This document shows positions 40,898 to 49,532 of a stretch of 49,532 nucleotides of DNA, one piece after another. Source of the DNA: Gallionellaceae bacterium. Lineage in GTDB: Bacteria > Pseudomonadota > Gammaproteobacteria > Burkholderiales > Gallionellaceae. Position 1 is the first letter of the stretch. Each line of letters opens with the position of its first letter. The position numbers were made by a program, and so were the translations under genes. The notes under the pieces are model-generated. The model was not told the origin of the DNA. It made no database searches and saw only the letters and a program-made list of their open reading frames with translations. The stretch spans positions 1 to 49,532 of the forward strand of contig VBWD01000016.1 of assembly GCA_006218055.1 (NCBI GenBank), in the 5' to 3' direction.

Positions 40898-42529
40898 ATG
40901 GATATGCGACGGTTATTCTTGTTTTTGATCTTTTCGTTCTCCCTCGTTGTCCTGTGGGGCGAATGGACGCGCCAGAATCAACCGGCCACCCCAGTCGTTA
41001 TATCCAAAGACCCAACCGCCCCTCCTGTGGCGACTGTCGCCACACCAAAGGCTGTCGTCAGCACCGCGCCTGTAGAAGTCCCCCAAGCGCCTACTGGAAA
41101 GACCATCTCGGTCACCACCGACACATTAAAGGTTGAGATCAACTCCGCCGGCGGCAACATCGAGCTGTTGGATCTTTTGAAGCACCGCACAGCGAACGAT
41201 CAGACCAAATCTATTGTTTTGATGCAGAGACAAGGTGATCAGACCTATCTGGCACAGTCCGGTCTATTGGGAAAGGGGCTTCCCACCCACAATGCGGAAT
41301 ATCAATCGGATGCCAGTGAATACACTTTGGCTGAAGGAAGGGATGTCGTTGAAGTAAAGTTGACTGCGCTGAACACCGAAGGTGCGCGAGTAACAAAGAC
41401 TTATACCTTCCATCGTGCAAGCTACCTCATCGATGTGGCTTATGAGATCGAAAACAAAAGTGCTGGCGCAATAGCCCCATCGGCATATTTCCAATTGGTT
41501 CGTGATTCCACCTTGCCCGAAGGTGCTTCAGCTTTTGTACCTACATATACGGGTGCCGCGGTCTATACGGACCTAGAGAAGCTCTTGAAGATCGAATTCT
41601 CAGAGATCGAGAAGAACAAAGTTACCCTGCCTAAAGAACCGGACAATGGCTGGATCGGCATGGTGCAGCATTACTTCGTATCGGCCTGGTTGCCACAAGG
41701 CAAGACTGTTCGCGAGTTCTATACAAAACACCTAGACGGAAATCTCTTCTCTGTCGGTGTGATCTTGCCTATCGCAAGCATCGAACCCAACCAGACCGCC
41801 CGTATATCGACGCCGCTTTATGTTGGTCCGGCGGTAAGCCAACTGGATGATGTCGCTCCCGGATTGGGCTTGACGGTGGATTACGGCATATTCACAGTGT
41901 TTGCAGCTCCATTGTTCTGGTTGATGTCCTTCTTGAATGATTGGGTGGGTAACTGGGGCGTAGCGATCGTCTTGTTGACGGTACTGATCAAATTGGCGTT
42001 CTTCCCACTCTCTGCTGCCAGCTATCGCTCGATGGCGAAGATGCGCGTGGTAGCGCCTAAGTTGGAATTGATCAAGAAGCAATATGGTGATGACCGCGAA
42101 CGTCTGAACAAAGCCATGATGGATCTTTACAAGACCGAGAAGATCAACCCCTTGGGCGGCTGTCTGCCCGTGTTGATCCAGATACCAGTCTTCATCGGCC
42201 TGTATTGGGCAATCTTGGAAAGCGTGGAACTGCGACATGCGCCATTCTTTGGCTGGATCACTGACTTATCCGCGACCGACCCTTACTACATCTTGCCGCT
42301 TATCATGGGCGCCAGCATGATCATCCAGTCGAAACTTAACCCAGTGCCGACTGACCCAATCCAAGCCAAGGTGATGCAAATCATGCCGATCGCATTCAGT
42401 GTGGTCTTCTTCTTCTTTCCAGCTGGTTTGGTGTTGTACTCGTTGGTGAACAACATCCTTTCCATTGGCCAGCAGTGGTACATCAATCGTGACGCAGATA
42501 CCGCTCAAAAAGGTGTCACAAAAGCCTGA
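40898..42529 (+). CDS. yidC: Membrane protein insertase YidC
   Basis: About 543 residues from ATG 40898 (MDMRRLFLF). A GTG at 40889 and an ATG at 40904 are alternatives. An N-terminal membrane helix is followed by a low-complexity Pro/Val/Ala linker and a large periplasmic beta domain (residues 75-330). Five C-terminal helices make the conserved insertase core: FWLMSFLNDWVGNWGVAIVLLT, PLSAASYRSMAKMR, GGCLPVLIQIPVFIGLYW and FSVVFFFFPAGLVLYSLVNN. It inserts and folds inner-membrane proteins with or without SecYEG. The last 17 bp overlap mnmE. Confidence 0.95.
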   Translation: MDMRRLFLFLIFSFSLVVLWGEWTRQNQPATPVVISKDPTAPPVATVATPKAVVSTAPVEVPQAPTGKTISVTTDTLKVEINSAGGNIELLDLLKHRTANDQTKSIVLMQRQGDQTYLAQSGLLGKGLPTHNAEYQSDASEYTLAEGRDVVEVKLTALNTEGARVTKTYTFHRASYLIDVAYEIENKSAGAIAPSAYFQLVRDSTLPEGASAFVPTYTGAAVYTDLEKLLKIEFSEIEKNKVTLPKEPDNGWIGMVQHYFVSAWLPQGKTVREFYTKHLDGNLFSVGVILPIASIEPNQTARISTPLYVGPAVSQLDDVAPGLGLTVDYGIFTVFAAPLFWLMSFLNDWVGNWGVAIVLLTVLIKLAFFPLSAASYRSMAKMRVVAPKLELIKKQYGDDRERLNKAMMDLYKTEKINPLGGCLPVLIQIPVFIGLYWAILESVELRHAPFFGWITDLSATDPYYILPLIMGASMIIQSKLNPVPTDPIQAKVMQIMPIAFSVVFFFFPAGLVLYSLVNNILSIGQQWYINRDADTAQKGVTKA

Positions 42530-43850
42530 CAATATCGCCGCCATCGCGACCGGTTCCGGTCGTGGTGGTATCGGTGTCGTGCGTATCTCTGGGCAAGGCC
42601 TTGCAGATATGGGCATCTTGCTCACAGGCCGCCAGCTCCCACCTCGGTCGGCTGTTTACACCCCATTCCTCGCAGCAGACCACTCTGTCATTGACCAAGG
42701 CATCGCCTTGTTCTTTCCAGCCCCCCACTCCTACACCGGTGAAGAGGTGTTGGAGTTACAGGGGCATGGCGGTCCAGCCGTGTTGCAATTGTTATTACAG
42801 CGCTGTTTGGAACTGGGGGCTCGCCTTGCCCAGCCCGGCGAGTTCACACAACGCGCCTTTCTGAATGACAAGATGGATCTGGCCCAAGCTGAAAGTGTCT
42901 CTGACCTGATCGAAGCGACCACCCAACAGGCCGCCAGAAGTGCGGTCAGATCTATGCAGGGGGAGTTCTCCAACACGATACACGCCGTTGTGGCCAAACT
43001 CATCGATCTGCGCATGTTGGTGGAGGCGACCTTGGACTTTCCGGAAGAAGATGGCATCGCCACCGTAGAGCGGGCTCGACTTGAAGGAAAACTGACTCAG
43101 ATTCAAACCGAACTGGCTCACATCGAAGTCCTCGCAAAGCAAGGGTGCATCCTTAGGGAGGGTGCGCAGGTGGTCTTGGTGGGTGCGCCCAATGTAGGCA
43201 AGTCCAGCCTGCTTAACCGTTTGGCAGGGGAAGAGGTGGCTTTGGTGAGCGAGATCGCCGGAACGACGCGAGATGCCATCCGCCAATCGTTACAGCTCCG
43301 AGGCGTTCCCTTGCATATCGTCGACACGGCAGGTTTGAGAGAGACCGACGATGTCGTAGAGCGGATGGGAATCGCCAGGACCCAGCAGAACATCGACCGT
43401 GCGGATCTGATATTGGTGTTGTTGGACGAGTCCAATCCTGTGGAATCGGGCGAAATCGAAGCCATCCTTAAGCGCTTGCCGCAAGAGCTCCCACGTTTGT
43501 TTGTTCACAACAAAATGGATGTGGCGACACACAAGCCCCTCAAGGAACAAATCGGCCATCTGTATGTGTCGGCAAAAACCGGCATGGGCGTCGACGCGCT
43601 ACAAGACGCCATATTAAAAACGATTGGTTGGCACCAAGAGGTTGGCGTATTCATGGCGCGTGAGCGTCATTTGGTCGCTATCGCCAAGGCCAAGCAACAT
43701 TTTGCCTCGGCTAGCCAGCATCTTGAAATGCACGAGCTTCTGGCGGAAGAGCTACGTTACGGGCAAGCCGCACTGAATGAGATCACGGGTGAGTTTGTGG
43801 CAGACGACCTGTTGGGCGAGATATTCAGCCGCTTCTGTATTGGGAAATAA
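42513..43850 (+). CDS. mnmE: tRNA modification GTPase MnmE
   Basis: 445 residues from GTG 42513 (V-SQKPDNIAAIATGSGRGGIGVVRISG, the normal MnmE start). The N-terminal THF-binding domain and helical domain surround a Ras-like G domain: GAPNVGKSSLLNRL (G1), EIAGTTRDAI (G2), DTAGLRET (G3) and HNKMD (G4). The C-terminus is the conserved FCIGK with the functional Cys. With MnmG it installs the cmnm5 group on U34 of certain tRNAs. GTG is preferred over the longer frame because upstream codons lie inside yidC. parS site 2 follows the stop. Confidence 0.95.
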   Translation: MSQKPDNIAAIATGSGRGGIGVVRISGQGLADMGILLTGRQLPPRSAVYTPFLAADHSVIDQGIALFFPAPHSYTGEEVLELQGHGGPAVLQLLLQRCLELGARLAQPGEFTQRAFLNDKMDLAQAESVSDLIEATTQQAARSAVRSMQGEFSNTIHAVVAKLIDLRMLVEATLDFPEEDGIATVERARLEGKLTQIQTELAHIEVLAKQGCILREGAQVVLVGAPNVGKSSLLNRLAGEEVALVSEIAGTTRDAIRQSLQLRGVPLHIVDTAGLRETDDVVERMGIARTQQNIDRADLILVLLDESNPVESGEIEAILKRLPQELPRLFVHNKMDVATHKPLKEQIGHLYVSAKTGMGVDALQDAILKTIGWHQEVGVFMARERHLVAIAKAKQHFASASQHLEMHELLAEELRYGQAALNEITGEFVADDLLGEIFSRFCIGK

Positions 43851-43854
43851 ACCT

Positions 43855-43870
43855 TGTTTCACGTGAAACA
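43855..43870. promoter_or_regulatory. parS centromere site 2
   Basis: A second perfect TGTTTCACGTGAAACA palindrome lies in the mnmE-mnmG gap, about 3.8 kb right of the putative origin. Together with the site at 37377 it brackets the origin and would nucleate the ParB-DNA complex. Confidence 0.95.
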
Positions 43871-43931
43871 ATCGGTTTTGTAATCCAATCAGCCTGTTGT
43901 AAGATGCGCGTCCTTTTTCGCTGGCCGCATA

Positions 43932-45830
43932 ATGGATTTTCCCGGTAAATTCGATGTGATCGTGGTGGGTGGTGGGCATGCCGGCACTGAGGCGGCCCTC
44001 GCCAGCGCACGCGCGGGCAGCAAGACTTTACTGCTTAGTCACAACATCGAAACCCTTGGTCAGATGTCGTGCAACCCTTCTATTGGTGGTATCGGCAAAG
44101 GCCATCTCGTCAAAGAAGTCGATGCGCTTGGCGGCGCGATGGCAGCAGCGACTGACGAAGGCGGCATCCAATTCCGCATCCTGAATTCAAGCAAAGGCCC
44201 AGCAGTTCGTGCGACACGAGCGCAGGCTGATCGCATCCTTTACAAGCAAGCGATTCGCAGTCGCCTAGAGAACCAGCCCAATTTGTGGCTATTCCAGCAA
44301 GCCGTGGATGACTTGATGGTCGAAGAAGGTCGCGTGATTGGCGTGGTCACGCAGCTGGGATTGCGTTTTTCGGCACGTAGCGTGGTGCTGACTACAGGGA
44401 CATTTCTTGCTGGATTGATCCATGTCGGACAATCTAACTATCAAGCAGGCAGGGCGGGGGATCCCCCAGCCGTCAGCTTGGCGCACCGACTGCGTGAGCT
44501 GAATCTGCCGGTGGGTAGGCTCAAGACGGGCACGCCACCGAGGATAGATGGACGCACTATCGACTACTCGGTGATGCAAGAACAGCATGGGGACGACCCT
44601 GTGCCTGTGTTTTCCTTCATGGGAAACGCCAAGCAGCATCCTCGTCAATTGCCGTGTTGGGTCACAGAAACCAATCAGCGTACGCATGACATCATCCGTG
44701 GTGGCTTAGACCGCTCTCCTTTGTTCACCGGGGTGATCGAGGGGGTGGGACCGCGTTATTGCCCTTCCATTGAAGACAAGATTACGCGCTTCGCGGACAA
44801 GGCATCACACCAGATATTCTTAGAGCCTGAAGGCTTGACCACGCACGAGATATACCCCAACGGTATCTCCACTAGCCTACCCTTCGATGTGCAGTTGGAT
44901 CTGATCCACTCCATCAAAGGCTTAGAGAACGCACACGTATTGCGTCCTGGCTATGCCATCGAATATGACTATTTCGATCCGCGCGGATTAAAGAATTCAT
45001 TGGAGACCAAAGCTATCAGCGGCTTGTTCTTTGCAGGCCAGATCAACGGCACGACAGGCTATGAAGAAGCTGCTGCACAAGGTTTGTTGGCGGGCGTGAA
45101 CGCTGCCCTGTTCGCGCAAGAACGCGAAGCGTGGTGTCCGCGCCGCAATGAGGCGTATCTAGGTGTGATGGTCGATGATTTGATCACGCGCGGGGTATCC
45201 GAACCCTATCGTATGTTCACCAGCCGTGCCGAATATCGTTTGCAATTACGCGAAGATAACGCAGACCTTCGTTTGACCGAGATTGGTCGCAAGCTGGGAA
45301 TCGTGGGCGACGCGCGCTGGCAACATTTTGAAGCGAAGCGTGAGGCCATCGTTCGCGAAGAGCAAAGGCTGCGTAGCACGTGGGTCAATCCGCGCATGCT
45401 GGCGGAGGAGGATGCGATGCGCGTCCTCGGAAAGAACATCGAGCGTGAATATTCCTTACATGAATTGTTACGACGCCCAGATGTCACCTATGCATCGTTG
45501 ATGACCTTGCCGACGGCGGGTGAGCCGGCTGAAGAGAGTGTGGCGTTGCAGATCGAGGTTCAAGCCAAGTATCAGGGGTATATCGAGAAACAGCAGGGCG
45601 AGATCGAGCAACAGGAGTATTTCGAACATCTTGAGTTACCAGCAGATTTTGATTATCGCGGAGTGCGCGGTCTTTCCATAGAGGCACAGCAGAAGCTTAA
45701 CCAACACAAACCACAAACGGTAGGTCAAGCGGGTCGTATCTCAGGTATCACACCCGCCACTATCTCGTTGCTATTGGTGCATCTGAAGCGAGGATTCAAA
45801 AGCACTCAAGTTGAGCAAAAATGCGCATGA
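43932..45830 (+). CDS. mnmG: tRNA uridine-34 carboxymethylaminomethyl synthesis enzyme MnmG
   Basis: A 632-residue FAD enzyme and partner of MnmE. It starts [24 protein letters not shown] (FAD-binding GxGxxG-type loop). [56 protein letters not shown] and the [16 protein letters not shown]-terminal region are all conserved. Length is normal. A 10-bp overlap with rsmG indicates coupling. Confidence 0.96.
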   Translation: MDFPGKFDVIVVGGGHAGTEAALASARAGSKTLLLSHNIETLGQMSCNPSIGGIGKGHLVKEVDALGGAMAAATDEGGIQFRILNSSKGPAVRATRAQADRILYKQAIRSRLENQPNLWLFQQAVDDLMVEEGRVIGVVTQLGLRFSARSVVLTTGTFLAGLIHVGQSNYQAGRAGDPPAVSLAHRLRELNLPVGRLKTGTPPRIDGRTIDYSVMQEQHGDDPVPVFSFMGNAKQHPRQLPCWVTETNQRTHDIIRGGLDRSPLFTGVIEGVGPRYCPSIEDKITRFADKASHQIFLEPEGLTTHEIYPNGISTSLPFDVQLDLIHSIKGLENAHVLRPGYAIEYDYFDPRGLKNSLETKAISGLFFAGQINGTTGYEEAAAQGLLAGVNAALFAQEREAWCPRRNEAYLGVMVDDLITRGVSEPYRMFTSRAEYRLQLREDNADLRLTEIGRKLGIVGDARWQHFEAKREAIVREEQRLRSTWVNPRMLAEEDAMRVLGKNIEREYSLHELLRRPDVTYASLMTLPTAGEPAEESVALQIEVQAKYQGYIEKQQGEIEQQEYFEHLELPADFDYRGVRGLSIEAQQKLNQHKPQTVGQAGRISGITPATISLLLVHLKRGFKSTQVEQKCA

Positions 45831-46462
45831 ATGAGGCAGACATTCTGCGCAAAGGGGCGCTCGAAATGGGGCTGGAGCTGGATGACAAGACGCAAGCTCA
45901 GTTGCTGGCCTATGTCGAACTATTGTTTAAGTGGAACAAGGTCTACAACCTGACGGCGATACGCGATAAGAGTGAGATGGTATGTCACCACTTACTGGAT
46001 AGCCTTGTAGTCGTGCCGCATCTCTGGTCTGGGCACTGGTTGGATGTGGGTTGCGGCGGTGGGATGCCAGGGCTGGTGCTGGCAATCGTGAAACCAGAGT
46101 GGCGGTTCACTCTGCTGGATAGCAACACTAAGAAGACGGGTTTCGTACAACAGGCAGTGATTGAGCTGGGGCTAAAGAATGTGAGCGTCCACTCTGGCCG
46201 TGTAGAGGATTGGCAACCTAGCTACAAATTCGATGGGATCATCTCGCGGGCGTTCGCTGAGCTCGGGGATTTTTTGGCAGTGAGCAAACATTTGATCGCT
46301 CCTGATGGCCGTTGGGCGGCGATGAAAGGCCAGCCAGAATCCGAACTGGCGGGCGTAGCTAAAGGTTTTGAAGTTGAAAAAATCGTTGCATTGAAAGTGC
46401 CGGGAGTGGATGCGGCGCGTAGCTTGGTGATTGCAAAGGTATCTAGGGGGCAGACTGCATGA
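45821..46462 (+). CDS. rsmG: 16S rRNA (guanine-527-N7) methyltransferase
   Basis: A 213-residue SAM methyltransferase. [25 protein letters not shown] precedes the SAM loop [31 protein letters not shown], the IISRAFAEL segment and a late MKG complete the family pattern. It modifies G527 in the 530 loop of 16S rRNA. It overlaps mnmG by 10 bp and parA by 4 bp (ATGA), so gidB and the partition genes form one unit. Confidence 0.95.
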   Translation: MRMNEADILRKGALEMGLELDDKTQAQLLAYVELLFKWNKVYNLTAIRDKSEMVCHHLLDSLVVVPHLWSGHWLDVGCGGGMPGLVLAIVKPEWRFTLLDSNTKKTGFVQQAVIELGLKNVSVHSGRVEDWQPSYKFDGIISRAFAELGDFLAVSKHLIAPDGRWAAMKGQPESELAGVAKGFEVEKIVALKVPGVDAARSLVIAKVSRGQTA

Positions 46463-47232
46463 CGAAGATAATGGCTATAACCAACCAAAAAGGCGGTGTC
46501 GGGAAAACCACGACGACCGTTAATCTTGCTGCCAGCTTAGCTGCCGCCAAGAAACGCGTGTTGCTGGTAGACCTAGATCCACAGGGCAACGCCACCATGG
46601 GGAGTGGCATCAACAAGGGCGATCTAGAGTTATCCGTGTATGACGTGTTGATAGGAGAAGCAACTATCGCGCAAGCGCGCATCACTTCAGAAAAAGGCAA
46701 GTACGATGTGCTCCCCTCCAATCGCGACTTGGCGGGCGCTGAGATCGAGTTGGTGGAGATGGAAGGTCGTGAGATGCGTCTTAAGCTGGAATTGCAGGCA
46801 ATCGCCCACGAATATGACTACGTGCTCATAGATTGCCCGCCCGCCCTGAATTTGCTTACTCTGAATGGCCTGTGTGCTGCGCGCTCGGTAATGATCCCGA
46901 TGCAATGCGAGTACTACGCACTGGAAGGATTGAGTGATCTGGTCAACACTATCCGCAAAGTACGTGAGAGCTTGAATCCGGAGTTGGAAATCGAAGGCTT
47001 GTTGCGCACCATGTTCGACCCGCGCAATTCTTTGGCTCAACAAGTGTCAGACCAGCTACAGCAGCACTTTGGCGACAAGGTCTACCGTACAGTGATCCCG
47101 CGTAACGTGCGCTTGGCAGAGGCGCCCAGTTATGGCGTTCCTGCGCTGTATCACGATGCGCAATCCAAGGGAACGCAAGCCTATCTCGCTTTGGCAGGCG
47201 AACTTCTGAATAACGCCTCGGCAACGAATTGA
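46459..47232 (+). CDS. parA: Chromosome partitioning ATPase ParA
   Basis: A 257-residue Walker-type partition ATPase. The deviant Walker A is NQKGGVGKTTTTVNL at about 8-22, followed by LLVDLDPQGNATMG, the switch/Walker B region DYVLIDCPPALNLLT, and MIPMQCEYYALEGLSDL. It forms nucleoid-bound gradients that move ParB-parS complexes and so segregates the origin region. The start overlaps rsmG; parB follows 10 bp later. Confidence 0.96.
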   Translation: MTKIMAITNQKGGVGKTTTTVNLAASLAAAKKRVLLVDLDPQGNATMGSGINKGDLELSVYDVLIGEATIAQARITSEKGKYDVLPSNRDLAGAEIELVEMEGREMRLKLELQAIAHEYDYVLIDCPPALNLLTLNGLCAARSVMIPMQCEYYALEGLSDLVNTIRKVRESLNPELEIEGLLRTMFDPRNSLAQQVSDQLQQHFGDKVYRTVIPRNVRLAEAPSYGVPALYHDAQSKGTQAYLALAGELLNNASATN

Positions 47233-47242
47233 AAAAGGAAAG

Positions 47243-48112
47243 ATGAACATGGTCAAACCAAATAAGGGATTGGGACGCGGATTGGACGCACTGCTCGCGG
47301 GAAGTGGCTCGACAAAGTCGAACGACACCTTGCGCGAACTCAAGGTGGAGGAACTCAGGCCAGGAAAGTATCAGCCGCGTAGCCGGATGGATGAGGCTTC
47401 ACTGAATGAGCTAGCGTCATCCATCAAGGCACAAGGAATCATCCAGCCTATCTTGGCGCGTGAATTACCCAACGGCGGTTACGAAATCATTGCAGGTGAG
47501 CGCCGTTGGCGCGCCGCTCAACTCGCTGAGTTGAAGCAAGTTCCAGTTTTGGTTAGAAAAGTTCCGGATAACGCTGCTTTAGCGATGGCGCTGATCGAGA
47601 ACATCCAGCGCGAAGATCTAAATCCATTGGAAGAAGCTATTGGAATCCAGCGACTCATCGACGAATTCCAAATGACGCACCAAGCCGCCGCAGAAGCGGT
47701 TGGCCGTTCACGCAGTGCGGCAAGTAATCTGCTGCGCTTGCTGAAATTGCCAGCAGATGTGCAAGAGATGTTGATGGATAACCTGCTGGACATGGGGCAT
47801 GCGCGTGCATTGCTCTCCCTTGAACCGGCCCAACAGATATTGTTGGCTAACAAGATCGTGATGGAGAAGCTGTCAGTACGTGAGGCAGAGCGGTTGGTGC
47901 AACGTCAATCAGAGTCACCCGCAAACCAGTCTGTCACGAAAAAAGCTGGTACAGATCGTGATACGCAGCGCATCCAAGAGGAGGTCAGTGCCAAACTTGG
48001 AACCACGGTCGAAATCAAGGCTGGTAAAAAAGGAACGGGGAAATTAGTCATCGAATATTCGAGCAATGACCAACTGAGCGATCTGTTGAACAAGCTCACA
48101 AAGGGCCTGTAA
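47243..48112 (+). CDS. parB: Chromosome partitioning protein ParB
   Basis: A 289-residue CTP-switch DNA-binding clamp. KGLGRGLDALL is the ParA-interacting N-terminus. LRPGKYQPR and GERRWRAAQLAEL (CTP/arginine motif, box II) lie in the N-terminal domain. The central helix-turn-helix is MTHQAAAEAVGRSRSAASNLLRLL, and a C-terminal dimerisation helix ends the protein. ATG 47243 or 47249 (MVKPNKG) can start it behind AAAAGGAAAG. Its binding sites parS are at 37377 and 43855. Confidence 0.95.
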   Translation: MNMVKPNKGLGRGLDALLAGSGSTKSNDTLRELKVEELRPGKYQPRSRMDEASLNELASSIKAQGIIQPILARELPNGGYEIIAGERRWRAAQLAELKQVPVLVRKVPDNAALAMALIENIQREDLNPLEEAIGIQRLIDEFQMTHQAAAEAVGRSRSAASNLLRLLKLPADVQEMLMDNLLDMGHARALLSLEPAQQILLANKIVMEKLSVREAERLVQRQSESPANQSVTKKAGTDRDTQRIQEEVSAKLGTTVEIKAGKKGTGKLVIEYSSNDQLSDLLNKLTKGL

Positions 48113-49500
<1,388 letters not shown>

Positions 49501-49532
49501 TTCTTTTATCAACTTTATTATTTATCAACAGG

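Overview
The window looks like a chromosomal origin region from a chemolithoautotrophic betaproteobacterium. The nearest match I can suggest is the Nitrosomonadales, for example Gallionellaceae-like iron or sulfur oxidisers. The reasons are a form II RuBisCO with cbbQ and cbbO, a Calvin-cycle set, betaproteobacterial gene orders (LysM protein-dprA-smg-topA; ntrYX-DUF4390-rsmB-fmt-def), and the rpmH/dnaA origin arrangement. No rRNA, tRNA, CRISPR array or insertion sequence was seen. The taxonomic call is inference.

Layout. 1-3.3 kb: the end of an AmpG-like permease, an AT-rich orphan gene, and a tandem duplication of the segment [3' end of xthA + DUF2238 membrane protein]. One copy has a palindromic repeat between its two parts. 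3.3-6.6 kb: pyrE and a DUF4124 protein (+) facing purE-purC-carbonic anhydrase (-). 6.6-13.3 kb: the CO2-fixation cluster cbbM-cbbQ-cbbO-fbp (-), with divergent cbbR (+). 13.3-16 kb: a small winged-helix protein, a YgjP-like metalloprotease, dbpA and yajD. 16-22.9 kb: tkt-gap-pgk-pyk-fba (-), the rest of the sugar-phosphate arm. 23-29.1 kb: ntrX/ntrY-like two-component system, DUF4390, rsmB, fmt and def (-). 29.2-34.5 kb: LysM protein, dprA, smg and topA (+). 34.9-40 kb: gyrB, dnaN and dnaA (-), then the origin. 40.2-49.5 kb: rpmH-rnpA-yidD-yidC-mnmE-mnmG-rsmG-parA-parB-atpI-atpB (+). Two perfect parS sites flank the origin.

How it works together. CbbM fixes CO2, CbbQ/CbbO remodel it, CbbR controls it, and the tkt-gap-pgk-fba and fbp products regenerate the acceptor. 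Carbonic anhydrase sits in the purine operon. The ParABS, DnaA and gyrase genes sit at the origin.

The main surprise is that three CO2-fixation loci carry clean short deletions. cbbM lacks exactly 20 codons (barrel strand 6 and part of loop 6). cbbR lacks about 22 codons of its DNA-binding helix-turn-helix. tkt has lost its last codons, its stop and the tkt-gap spacer, so it runs out of frame into gap. The 5' end of dnaA also seems out of register. Either this lineage is losing autotrophy through small deletions, or conserved blocks were dropped during assembly. Read mapping would decide.
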